Below the pieces are notes generated by a model. The model saw nothing but the letters and a program-made list of their open reading frames with translations, had not been told where the DNA came from and ran no database searches. This document shows positions 8,962 to 17,108 of a DNA stretch of 64,000 nucleotides, piece after piece (the first letter of the stretch is position 1; each line of letters begins with the position of its first letter). The DNA is taken from assembly GCF_000337375.1 (NCBI RefSeq), contig NZ_AOJG01000018.1, positions 6,278 to 70,277 of the forward strand, given 5' to 3'. The stretch comes from Halorubrum lipolyticum DSM 21995. GTDB lineage: Archaea; Halobacteriota; Halobacteria; Halobacteriales; Haloferacaceae. A program made the position numbers and the translations under genes.

Positions 8962-9977
8962 TGTTGGATCCTCGGATCGAGGTAGGAGTAGGTGATGTCG
9001 ACGACGAGGTTCACGAGCGTGAACAGGAACGCGAACGTCAGGACGGTCCCCTGAACGATCGGGTAGTCGCCGACCTCGATCGCCTCGACGAGCAGCGTCC
9101 CGATCCCGCCGATCGCGAACACGGTCTCGGTCAGCACCGCGCCGCCGAGCAGCCCGCCGAACTGGATCCCGATGATCGTGACGACGGGGATCAGCGCGTT
9201 ACGGAACCCGTGTTTCAACACGGTGATCTTCGCGCCTTGCCCCTTCGCGCGGGCGGTGCGCATGTAGTCCTGTCTGACGACCTCGAGCATCGACGAGCGC
9301 ATCATCCGCGAGATGAGCGCCATCGAGTAGACGCCGATGACGAGCGACGGCAGGAGCATGTGCCTGACCGCCGACTTGAACATGTCCCACTCGCCGGCGA
9401 GCAGGGTGTCGATCGTCACCATCCCGGTGACGCGAATCGGGGAGACGCTGAACGTCGACGAGATCCGCCCGCTGGTCGGGAGCACCCCGAGCACCTGCGC
9501 GAACAGCAGGATCAGCAGCGGTCCGCTCCAGAAAATCGGGACGCTGATCCCGGCGAGCGCGCCGACGCGCGTGGTGTGGTCGGTGAGCGTGTCCTGTTTC
9601 ACCGCGCTCAACACGCCGAGCGGGATGCCGAACAGGATACCGAACAGCTGCCCGTACAGCGCCAGTTCGAGCGTGACGGGGAGCGTGTTCGCCATGATCT
9701 CCCGAACGGTCGTGTTCCGGTTGATGACGTACGACTCCCCGAAGTCGAACCGCACGACGTTACCGAGGAAGTCGACGTACTGGACCCAGATCGGGTCGTT
9801 GAGCCCGAGGTCGGCGCGGATGCGCTCGACGAACTCCTGGCTCGCGCGCTCCCCGGCGATCGTGAGCGCCGGGTCGCCCGGCGAGAGGTGGAGGATGGAG
9901 AAGACAAGCGTCGCCACTCCGATCAACACCGGGACGAGCAACAGCAGCCGCTTGAGTACAAATCGCTTTGGGAACAT
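8958..9977 (-). CDS. dppB: Peptide/nickel-type ABC transporter permease (DppB/OppB-like)
   Basis: A 339-residue permease with six expected membrane helices. The N-terminus LLLLVPVLIGVATLVFSILHLSPGDPA is typical of DppB. The conserved EAA loop is present as DYMRTARAKGQGAKITVLKHGFRN. It forms the membrane pore together with the DppC subunit encoded immediately downstream with a 4-nt overlap. It follows the substrate-binding protein gene by 24 nt, so all four transporter genes read in one direction. Confidence 0.94.
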   Translation of the reverse strand: MFPKRFVLKRLLLLVPVLIGVATLVFSILHLSPGDPALTIAGERASQEFVERIRADLGLNDPIWVQYVDFLGNVVRFDFGESYVINRNTTVREIMANTLPVTLELALYGQLFGILFGIPLGVLSAVKQDTLTDHTTRVGALAGISVPIFWSGPLLILLFAQVLGVLPTSGRISSTFSVSPIRVTGMVTIDTLLAGEWDMFKSAVRHMLLPSLVIGVYSMALISRMMRSSMLEVVRQDYMRTARAKGQGAKITVLKHGFRNALIPVVTIIGIQFGGLLGGAVLTETVFAIGGIGTLLVEAIEVGDYPIVQGTVLTFAFLFTLVNLVVDITYSYLDPRIQQ

Positions 9978-10001
9978 CGAAGGTGAGACTGAAGTGACCG
10001 A

Positions 10002-11729
10002 CTACTCCAGCGAGACCAGGTTCAGGAACGGACCGCCGATAGCGGCGATCTGGAACCCGTTGACGCGGTCGGCGACGCCCCGAAGCTCTTCCGCGTAGTC
10101 CAGGTACACCCACGGGGCCTCATCGTGGGCAACCTGCATCGCCTCGTTGTACAGGCTCGCGCGCTCGCTCTCGTCGGTCGTCTGTTGACCCTGCTCGACG
10201 AGGTCCATGTACTCCTGGTTCGCCCACGCCGAGCGGTTACTGGTGTTGTACCCCTCGGCGTCGAAGCTCACCCAGTCCTGGTCCTCGGTGAGCTCGCCCT
10301 CGTCGACCTGCGGGTGAAGCAGTACGTACGCGAAGTTGTCCGGGTCGGCGTTGTCGGTGTACCAGCCGAGGAAACACGCGTCGTGGCGGCCCTGGGCCGT
10401 GTACTCGAGGAACGGCGAGAACGACTGCTGGTTGATCTCGACCTCGATCCCGATCTCGCCGAGGTTGGACGCGACCGTCTCGGCCGTCTGGATCGGCGAG
10501 GGATTGTACCCGCGGGGGTTCTGGAACGTCGCCAGCTCGAAGGAGAACCCGTCGCCGTAGCCGGCCTCCTCGAGGAGGCTCTGCGCCTCCTCGGGATCGT
10601 ACGGGTACGGGTCGATGTCGTCGTTGTGCCCCATCACGTTCGGCGGCAGCGGCTGGCTGGCCTGCGTCGCGAAACCGGAGTAGAGCTGGTTGACGATCGC
10701 CTCGGTGTTGATCGCGTGGCTGACGGCCTGCCGGACGCGGCGGTCCTGGAACTCCTCGACCGCCGCGATGTTGAACGCCATGTAGCCGATGTTGATCCCC
10801 TCGGTACGGACGAGCTCGGCGCCGTCCGCGCCGTCGACCTGCTGGGAGGACTGCGCGCCGATGCCGTCGATGATGTCGAGCTCCCCGCTCGCGAGCGACT
10901 GCGCACGGGTGGAGTTCTCGCCGACCGTGACGAAGACGGCCTCGTCGACCTCCGGGCCGTCGCCCCAGTAGTCGTCGTACGCGATGAGACGGATCTGCTC
11001 GTTAGAGTCGTCGAGGGTGTCGAGCTCGAACGGCCCGGTCCCGACCGCGTTCTCCGAGAGGTCGGTGCCGTACTCCTCGATCGCGGCCTCGGAGTGGACG
11101 GAGGCTGCGAACATCGCCAGGTTGCGCAGGAACGGCGCGTACGTTTGCGTGAGCTGGATCGTCAGCTCGTAGTCCCCATCGACCTGGATCTCGTCGATCC
11201 AGTTGCCGAGCGTGAAGGGACCGTACGCGGAGACGTAGTCGTCGCCAGCGTAGTGCTCGTACTCCGAGTCGACGAAGCGGCGGTACGTCGCCACGAAGTC
11301 CTGTGCGGTGAACTCCTCGCCGTTGTGGAAGGTGACGCCCTCCTTCAGCGTGAGCGACGCCGTCTCGCCCTCGATCGAGTAGTCGGAGGCGAGCCCGTCG
11401 GTGAGCGTCGACTCGCCCGGCTCGAAGTTGATGAGCGTGTCGTAGATCTGCTCGGTGACCTTCGCGACCTCACCGCTCGTGCTGTTCTGGAAGTCCAGCG
11501 TCGACGAGTGGCTCCCCCGGCCGTACCGGAGGAGGCTGGTGTCGTCGTCGCCGTCGGAGCCGTCCGACCCGTCGGAGCCGTCCGACCCATCGGAACCGTC
11601 CGACCCGTCAGAGCCGTCCGACCCGTCGCCGCCATCGTCGGAACAGCCGGCGAGACCGACCGTCACTGCGGCGCCACCGGCGGCACCGAGGAACCTTCTC
11701 CGTGAAACGTTCGTGTCGCGGGATGACAT
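10002..11729 (-). CDS. dppA: Tat-exported lipoprotein, peptide ABC transporter substrate-binding protein
   Basis: A 575-residue extracytoplasmic solute-binding protein (SBP family 5). The N-terminus has a twin-arginine signal (SRRRFLGAAGG) and a lipobox LAGC with Cys29 as the lipid-anchored residue, as usual for haloarchaeal binding proteins. A flexible Ser-Asp-Gly linker of about 30 residues, encoded by 18-bp tandem repeats, tethers the binding domain. SBP_5 motifs include FTAQDFVATYRRF and a C-terminal YNEAMQVAHDEAPWVYLDY. It has its own TATA-like box (GTTTATACTG) 28 nt upstream, so the abundant binding protein can be made in excess of the pore and ATPase. Confidence 0.94.
   Translation of the reverse strand: MSSRDTNVSRRRFLGAAGGAAVTVGLAGCSDDGGDGSDGSDGSDGSDGSDGSDGSDGSDGDDDTSLLRYGRGSHSSTLDFQNSTSGEVAKVTEQIYDTLINFEPGESTLTDGLASDYSIEGETASLTLKEGVTFHNGEEFTAQDFVATYRRFVDSEYEHYAGDDYVSAYGPFTLGNWIDEIQVDGDYELTIQLTQTYAPFLRNLAMFAASVHSEAAIEEYGTDLSENAVGTGPFELDTLDDSNEQIRLIAYDDYWGDGPEVDEAVFVTVGENSTRAQSLASGELDIIDGIGAQSSQQVDGADGAELVRTEGINIGYMAFNIAAVEEFQDRRVRQAVSHAINTEAIVNQLYSGFATQASQPLPPNVMGHNDDIDPYPYDPEEAQSLLEEAGYGDGFSFELATFQNPRGYNPSPIQTAETVASNLGEIGIEVEINQQSFSPFLEYTAQGRHDACFLGWYTDNADPDNFAYVLLHPQVDEGELTEDQDWVSFDAEGYNTSNRSAWANQEYMDLVEQGQQTTDESERASLYNEAMQVAHDEAPWVYLDYAEELRGVADRVNGFQIAAIGGPFLNLVSLE
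11556..11630 (-). repeat. 18-bp tandem repeats encoding the Ser-Asp-Gly linker
   Basis: Four or so imperfect copies of an 18-bp unit (on the plus strand GTCCGACCCGTCGGAGCC) encode the SDGSDG linker of the binding lipoprotein. Copies differ at silent positions, so the amino acid pattern is kept while the DNA drifts. Such repeats can change linker length by slippage. Confidence 0.8.
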
Positions 11730-11751
11730 GGATCGAATCTGAACAGTGGCC

Positions 11752-11762
11752 AGTATAAACCT
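11752..11762 (-). promoter_or_regulatory. TATA-like box of the binding-protein gene
   Basis: On the minus strand the sequence GGTTTATACTG is centred about 28 nt upstream of the ATG at 11729, giving a leaderless transcript for the binding protein and permeases independent of the ATPase gene upstream. Confidence 0.5.
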
Positions 11763-11863
11763 ACCGAACGAACCGGCGGAAATGTTCCGATTCGAATGGT
11801 TTCGAGCGGTGTGGTTTCGATCCGCACCCGACGCGCGCCGTCCGCCTCCTGGGTGCGTCGTCG

Positions 11864-11910
11864 CCGCCGTAGTCAGTCGAGAGAGTGGGTCACCGCCGTA
11901 GTCAGTCGAG
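11864..11910. repeat. 18-bp direct repeat over the stop codon of the fused ATPase gene
   Basis: CCGCCGTAGTCAGTCGAG occurs at 11864-11881 and again at 11893-11910, a period of 29 bp. The second copy contains the stop codon and last codons of the ATPase gene, so the gene's 3' end appears to have been locally duplicated. The rest of the gap to 11729 holds only the binding-protein promoter. Confidence 0.8.
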
Positions 11911-14613
11911 CAGGTGACACGCGGCCGGGTGGTCGCCCTCGGGAAGCGCGGGCTCCTCGCGCTCGCAGACGCTCGCGAACGTCTCCTCCAGGACGGCGGC
12001 CGCCTCCTCCCACTCGCCGGCGATCACCAGCTCGATCGACCGATCGACGACCTCGCCGGCGCGCCCGTCCGGGTACCGATCGAACTGGGCGTCGCGGACC
12101 GCCTCGACCGCGTCGGACGGAGCCGCGTCTCCCCCGGACGGGCCGGCGGACGCGGTGCCGCCGTCGGCCGCGACCTGTCCGGCCGATTCGCCGGTCCCGT
12201 CGAGTATCGTCTCGACGTCGACCGCCTCCCGCTCGACGCGCTGCCGGTAGTCCATCACCTCGCGGTACGTCTCCTGTTCGATGTCGAGGTCGTCCGGCGG
12301 GATCACCGACGGACAGCGGGTCCGGAAGTGACACCCCGACGGCGGGTCGATCGGCGACGGCACGTCGCCTTCGAGGATGACCCGGTCGTCCGTGTCCGCG
12401 GTCGGGTCCGGCTCGGGGATCGCGGAGAGCAGCGCCTTGGTGTAGGGGTGTTGCGGGTCCGCGAACAGCTCGTCGGTGGTCGCGACCTCGACGATTTCCC
12501 CGAGGTACATGACGGCGACGCGGTCGGAGATGTGCCGCACCACCGACAGGTCGTGCGCGATGAACAGGTACGTCAGGTCGAACCGGTCCTGCAGGTCCTC
12601 CATCAGGTTGAGGATCTGCGCCTGCACGCTCACGTCGAGCGCGGAGACCGGCTCGTCGGCGACGATGAACTCCGGGTCGACCGCGAGTGCCCGCGCGATA
12701 CCGACGCGCTGGCGCTGACCGCCGGACATCTCGTGCGGGTACCGGTCGTACTGGCCCGCTTCGAGCCCGACCGCCTCCAGCAGCTGGCGGACGCGACGCC
12801 GCCGACGGAGTCGATCGGTGTCGCCCGCCGAGACTGTCACCGAGACCCGGTCCACGTCGCCGGCGTCGGTGCGCTCGACGGTCCCCTCGACGCCGAGGTG
12901 TTCGCGCACGTCGACGTCGACCTCGCCGTCCGCGACCGTCACGTCGACGTGGGCGGTCGCCACGCCGCTCCCGGTGCCGACGACGGCGTCGATCTCGTCG
13001 TCGACGGTCACCTCGACCCGGTCGCGGGCGATCCCCGACACGGTCACCTCGACCTCGGCCGCCACGTCCGGGTCGCTCTCCGGGAGGTCGTGGATCGACA
13101 GCGGTTCCCGGACCGTCTGACCGATCGTCTGCCGCGGGTCGAGCGAGGAGAGCGGGTCCTGGAAGATCATCTGGAGGTTCTTCCGCTGCTCCCGCAGCGC
13201 CGACCCGTCGAGCCCGGTGAGGTCGGTCCCGGCGAACACCACCCGGCCGTCCGTCGGCTCGGTGAGGTGCAACAGCGCCCGCCCGGCGGTCGACTTCCCG
13301 CAGCCGGACTCCCCGACGAGCCCGAGCGTCTCACCGCGGTTGATCGTGAAGTCGATCCCGTCGACCGCCTTCACGCTCCGGTCGTCGGCACCGAGGAGCC
13401 GGTCGAGCGCGCCGTCGGTCTGGTCGTAGTACTTCCGGAGCCCGTCGATCTCGACGAGCGGCTCGCCGATCGACCGGTCGCGTCCGGGGGCGACTTCGTC
13501 GTCGCCGTACTCGTTCTTGTCGAACGACTCCATGACGCATTTCGATCGGTGGTCGACCTCCTCGGCGCCATGCTGGAGGTACGGGATCTCGCCGCTCGTG
13601 CACTCCTCGGTCGCCCACGGGCACCGCGGCGCGAAGTGGCACCCGGTCGGCATGTCGATGAGGTCGGGGACGTTCCCCTCGATCGGCGTGAGGCGCTCCT
13701 TCTCCTCGGTCGGGAGCGACTCGAGGAGGGTGTACGTGTACGGGTGCGACGGGTTCCCGAAGATCTCCTCGACGGGGCCCTCCTCGACGATCTCGCCGGC
13801 GTACATCACGGCGACGCGGTCGCAGGTCTCGGCCACGACGCCGAGGTCGTGGGTGATCATCAGCACCGACATCCCCAGGTCGGCCTGCAGGTCGTCGATC
13901 AGGTCGAGGATCTGCGCCTGAATGGTCACGTCCAGCGCGGTCGTCGGCTCGTCGGCGACGAGGAGGCCCGGCTGACAGGCCAACGCGATCGCGATGAGCA
14001 CGCGCTGGCGCATCCCGCCGGAGAACTCGTGCGGGTACTCGTCGATCCGCGCCCCGGGCTCGGGGATGCCGACCTCCTCGAGCACCTCGATGGTCTCCTC
14101 GCGGACCGCCTCGTCCACGTCGCCGCTGATCTTCGGGAGAATCTCGCGCACGGCGTTGAACCACGAGTCCCGGCGGCGCCCGCCGTACTGGTGGAGCCTG
14201 AGGCTCTCGGCGACCTGCTCGCCGACCGTCACCGAGGGGTTCAGCGACGTCATCGGGTCTTGGAAGATCATGCTCACCTCTCGGCCGCGGACGAACCGGA
14301 GCGCCTCCTCGGGGGCGGCGGTGAGGTCGATCGTGTCGCCGTCGACGAACTCCGCGGTGTCGTACCGGTCGCGGAGCTCGTCGGCGACCCGGGCCTCTGT
14401 CAGCTCGACGGTCCCACCGACGATCTCGCCGGGGTCGTCGACGAGACCCATCGTCGACAGCGCCGTGACGCTTTTCCCGGATCCCGATTCGCCGACGAGA
14501 CCGACGGTCTCGCCTTCGCGGATCTCGAGGTCGATCCCGTCGACAGCCTTCACCTGTCCCCGTTCCGTCGAGAACTGGGTCCGGAGATTCGAGAGCGAAA
14601 GTAGAGGAGGCAT
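11902..14613 (-). CDS. Fused double ATPase of a peptide ABC transporter (DppD-DppF)
   Basis: A 903-residue protein with two complete ABC ATPase domains, replacing the usual separate DppD and DppF. Domain 1 (about 1-345) has Walker A GESGSGKS, signature FSGGMRQRV and Walker B LLVADEP. Domain 2 (from about 385) has GESGCGKST, the Q-loop [10 protein letters not shown], signature MSGGQRQRV and FIVADEP. Each ends with an oligopeptide-transporter Cys motif ([23 protein letters not shown]). Domain 2 carries about 90 extra Val/Asp/Thr-rich residues (about 509-603) between Q-loop and signature. A variable tail of about 140 residues ends the protein. The TATA-like AAGTATATCC lies about 30 nt upstream of the ATG. 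It heads the transporter gene set. Confidence 0.92.
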   Translation of the reverse strand: MPPLLSLSNLRTQFSTERGQVKAVDGIDLEIREGETVGLVGESGSGKSVTALSTMGLVDDPGEIVGGTVELTEARVADELRDRYDTAEFVDGDTIDLTAAPEEALRFVRGREVSMIFQDPMTSLNPSVTVGEQVAESLRLHQYGGRRRDSWFNAVREILPKISGDVDEAVREETIEVLEEVGIPEPGARIDEYPHEFSGGMRQRVLIAIALACQPGLLVADEPTTALDVTIQAQILDLIDDLQADLGMSVLMITHDLGVVAETCDRVAVMYAGEIVEEGPVEEIFGNPSHPYTYTLLESLPTEEKERLTPIEGNVPDLIDMPTGCHFAPRCPWATEECTSGEIPYLQHGAEEVDHRSKCVMESFDKNEYGDDEVAPGRDRSIGEPLVEIDGLRKYYDQTDGALDRLLGADDRSVKAVDGIDFTINRGETLGLVGESGCGKSTAGRALLHLTEPTDGRVVFAGTDLTGLDGSALREQRKNLQMIFQDPLSSLDPRQTIGQTVREPLSIHDLPESDPDVAAEVEVTVSGIARDRVEVTVDDEIDAVVGTGSGVATAHVDVTVADGEVDVDVREHLGVEGTVERTDAGDVDRVSVTVSAGDTDRLRRRRRVRQLLEAVGLEAGQYDRYPHEMSGGQRQRVGIARALAVDPEFIVADEPVSALDVSVQAQILNLMEDLQDRFDLTYLFIAHDLSVVRHISDRVAVMYLGEIVEVATTDELFADPQHPYTKALLSAIPEPDPTADTDDRVILEGDVPSPIDPPSGCHFRTRCPSVIPPDDLDIEQETYREVMDYRQRVEREAVDVETILDGTGESAGQVAADGGTASAGPSGGDAAPSDAVEAVRDAQFDRYPDGRAGEVVDRSIELVIAGEWEEAAAVLEETFASVCEREEPALPEGDHPAACHLLD

Positions 14614-14719
14614 GTGGCGAGTTTCCGACCCTCTATGGATATACTTTTGCCTTCAGTCGTCCGTCGGTGACAGCGGACAGGAGGGAACCTTTACCCGCCG
14701 TCGGCCGCCTACGCCGTGT

Positions 14720-15220
14720 ATGGACGTGGAAGAGCACCCGCTCGCGGACGACGACGACACGTGGACCACGGTCATCGAGGAGTGCCGTGCGACCGCCGAG
14801 GAGTACCGGGACCGCGGATGGACGGCGTTCGCGCCGGTCCCCGGCGACGTGGTGCCGGTCCCCGCGCCGGGCGACTCGGTCGACGAGAAGGTCGGGCTCG
14901 ACGTGCTGCTGTCGGGCGAGGAGTTCGACCGGCTCACGGAGCTGGTCGAGGTGGACGAGTTCGACGAGTTCGAGGCGTTCCGCGCCCACGAGAACGGGAT
15001 CGTCTACCTCACGCTGGTGTTCCGGGCGACGGCGAGCGAGACCGCGCTCTGCCTCCCGCTGTACTACCGGGTCGCCGAGGCCGACCGTATGCTCGGTCGC
15101 GTCCGGGCCGGCGACGCGATGACGACCTACGTCCACGCGCTCTCCGGAGACGAGCGGGTCGAGTTCGACCACGAGGACCCGACCCCGCTGTTCCCGCCGC
15201 AGGACACCGGAGACGCCTAG
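14720..15220 (+). CDS. Conserved haloarchaeal protein, function unknown
   Basis: A 166-residue soluble acidic protein starting MDVEEHPLADDDDTW, with the blocks FAPVPGDVVPVPAPGD, GLDVLLSGEEFDRL and LPLYYRVAEADRMLGR. I know of no characterised homologue; its even conservation and lack of membrane segments suggest a small cytoplasmic protein found across haloarchaea. The frame is open far upstream, but a TATA-like ACCTTTACCC about 28 nt before this ATG fixes the start. It is divergent from the peptide ATPase gene and converges on the GGPP synthase gene. Confidence 0.75.
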   Translation: MDVEEHPLADDDDTWTTVIEECRATAEEYRDRGWTAFAPVPGDVVPVPAPGDSVDEKVGLDVLLSGEEFDRLTELVEVDEFDEFEAFRAHENGIVYLTLVFRATASETALCLPLYYRVAEADRMLGRVRAGDAMTTYVHALSGDERVEFDHEDPTPLFPPQDTGDA

Positions 15221-15233
15221 GCGGAGCGCTCGC

Positions 15234-15239
15234 TTTTTT
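15234..15239 (+). terminator. T-tract terminator between convergent genes
   Basis: A run of six T follows the GC-rich GCGGAGCGCTCGC just after the stop at 15220. Archaeal transcription stops at such U-tracts. It overlaps the stop codon of the convergent GGPP synthase gene. Confidence 0.5.
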
Positions 15240-16080
15240 ATCGCTCTCTGACGACGACGAACTCCGCGAGGTCCCGGAGGTACTCGATCGCCTCCGTCTC
15301 CGGCGGGTCGGCGTCGTCGAGCGCGGCCAGCGCGAGCTCGGACTGCTCGCGGGCGCGCTCGTCGATCTCCTCGGGCGAGAGCGACGTGACCTGCAGGACC
15401 GAAGGGCGGTCCATCTCGGCGTCCTGCCCGGTCGGCTTCCCGAGGTCGTCGGCGTCGGCGGTCGCGTCGAGCACGTCGTCGCGCATCTGGAAGGCGACGC
15501 CGACGCGCTCGGCGTACTCGCCGAACGAGTCGACCGCCTCGGGCTCGGCGCCGCCGGCGATAGCTCCCAGCTCGGCGGCCGCCCGAAACAGCGCGCCGGT
15601 CTTCCGGCGGGCGAGCTCCATGTACTCGGCCTCGGTCGTGGGGCGGGCCGCCAGCTCGGTGGCCTCGCCCTCCCCGAGTTCGACGAGCGCCTCGGCGACG
15701 GTCCGCATCGCGCGGGGGTCGGCGGAGAAGAGCGCGAACGCCTCGCCCAACAGTCCGTCGCTAGCGACGATCGCCGGGCCGTAGCCGTACTCGGCCCACG
15801 CCGACGGCGTGCCGCGTCGCACCTCGGAGCGGTCGATGATGTCGTCGATCACGAGCGACGCGTTGTGGACGAACTCGATCCCGGCCGCGAAGTCGACGGC
15901 CGCGTCGGGGTCGCCGCCGAACGCCTCGCAGGCGAGGATCGTCACGGCGGGGCGGACTCGCTTGCCGCCGGCGAGGACGACGTGGCCGACCTCCTCGGAC
16001 AGCTCGTCGGGCTCGACCTCGTCGATGACGGCCTCCAGCCGGTCCTCGACCAGCGCGACCCGGCGCTCCAGGTACTCCAT
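15238..16080 (-). CDS. idsA: Geranylgeranyl (polyprenyl) diphosphate synthase
   Basis: A 280-residue trans-prenyltransferase condensing isopentenyl diphosphate onto allylic primers to make C20 (possibly C15-C25) chains for archaeal ether lipids. GGKRVRP (38-44) binds substrate. The first Asp-rich motif DDIID is at 79-83 and the second DDVLD at 201-205; both are intact, so it should be active. At 280 residues it is shorter than most family members (about 320-350), mainly at the N-terminus. Product length is inferred. Its product would feed the GGGP synthase encoded at 54228-54935. A TATA-like element lies about 30 nt upstream. Confidence 0.9.
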   Translation of the reverse strand: MEYLERRVALVEDRLEAVIDEVEPDELSEEVGHVVLAGGKRVRPAVTILACEAFGGDPDAAVDFAAGIEFVHNASLVIDDIIDRSEVRRGTPSAWAEYGYGPAIVASDGLLGEAFALFSADPRAMRTVAEALVELGEGEATELAARPTTEAEYMELARRKTGALFRAAAELGAIAGGAEPEAVDSFGEYAERVGVAFQMRDDVLDATADADDLGKPTGQDAEMDRPSVLQVTSLSPEEIDERAREQSELALAALDDADPPETEAIEYLRDLAEFVVVRER

Positions 16081-16138
16081 CTATCGCCCGGAGGGGCCGG
16101 TCGCGCAAAGGCCTAACGGAACGGTCGCCGGCCTCGCT

Positions 16139-16807
16139 TCACTTAAATTCGATCCCGAGGTCGTTGAGCCCGCCGTTGTTCTGGGCGACGTTTATCAGAA
16201 GCGGCGTGAGCGCCTCTATCTCCGGCGCGTTGGCGACGCCGCCGGCGTCGAGCGCGCGCAGCCCCTCGATCCCCTCGGCGAGGTCCGCGACCGTCCGCTT
16301 GGCGTCCTCGTCGTCGCCGATCACGAGCGTGTCGACCCCGAGGTCGGCGTCGAGGTTCGCGAGCCGCGCGGCCGCGAGGTTGTGGAACGCCCCGACGACG
16401 TCGACGCCCTCGGGCGCGGCGTCCGCGACGATCCGCGTCACCGAGCCCGCGCCGGGCTTGTGGTAGTGGAACCCCTCGTCGTCGCGTTTCATCCCCGTGG
16501 CCGGCGAGACGAGCACGTCGCCGGGGTCGAGCGCGTCGGCGATCGCCTCGACGGTGTCGCCGACGTGATACGGCGGGACCGCGAGCACGACGACCCGGGC
16601 CGCGGCGGCGGCGGCCTCGTTCTCGGTCCCGGCCACCGCGGCGTCGAGGCCGCGGCTGTCGAGCTCGGTGGTGTACTCCTCGGCCTTGTTCTCCGCCTTC
16701 TCCGCGTCGCGCGAGCCGATCGTAATCTCGTGACGGGTGTCGGAAGCGAGCCGAAGCGCGAGCCCCTGTCCGATGTCTCCCGTGCCGCCGAGTATCGCGA
16801 TTTTCAT
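16139..16807 (-). CDS. npdG: F420H2:NADP+ oxidoreductase (NADPH-dependent F420 reductase)
   Basis: A 222-residue Rossmann-fold enzyme that moves hydride between coenzyme F420 and NADP. The N-terminal nucleotide-binding loop is ILGGTGDIGQGLALRLA, followed by GSRDAEKAE, where the Arg can bind the NADP 2'-phosphate. The middle part (VLAVPPYHVGDTVEAI; VVGAFHNLAAARL) matches NpdG/Fno proteins. It links the haloarchaeal F420 pool to NADPH-dependent biosynthesis. It stands alone, divergent from the small zinc-ribbon gene at 16907. Confidence 0.9.
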   Translation of the reverse strand: MKIAILGGTGDIGQGLALRLASDTRHEITIGSRDAEKAENKAEEYTTELDSRGLDAAVAGTENEAAAAAARVVVLAVPPYHVGDTVEAIADALDPGDVLVSPATGMKRDDEGFHYHKPGAGSVTRIVADAAPEGVDVVGAFHNLAAARLANLDADLGVDTLVIGDDEDAKRTVADLAEGIEGLRALDAGGVANAPEIEALTPLLINVAQNNGGLNDLGIEFK

Positions 16808-16906
16808 ACGATCAGTCGCACCGCTCGCGTCTTAGGGGTTGCGCGACCGGCGGTCCTCGCCACCGTTCGGATCGGGGTTCAAGTGCGTCGACCGCCTACC
16901 TGGGTC

Positions 16907-17077
16907 ATGACCGACACACCGGGGCTCGCGCTCCGCTATGTCGCCTGCGACGCCTGCGAGACGGTGTTCGCGCTCCCGGACGACCCCGCGGAGCCGGACG
17001 CGTGCGGACGGTGCGGCGCCCGGCCGCTTCGCGAACTCACCGGGATCCGAGGGCCGGACGCGTACTTCGCCCCGTAG
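16907..17077 (+). CDS. Zinc-ribbon microprotein
   Basis: A 56-residue protein with two CxxC pairs (Cys14/Cys17 in CDAC and Cys33/Cys36 in CGRC), the usual ligands of a small zinc ribbon. Haloarchaea encode many such two-CxxC microproteins, some influencing swarming or biofilm formation in Haloferax, but this one is not assigned. The ATG at 16907 is internal to a longer open frame whose upstream part is antisense to npdG; the conserved zinc pattern begins only after it. Confidence 0.7.
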   Translation: MTDTPGLALRYVACDACETVFALPDDPAEPDACGRCGARPLRELTGIRGPDAYFAP

Positions 17078-17108
17078 CCGGCCCGCTGATCGGCTCAGAC
17101 CGGACGAC

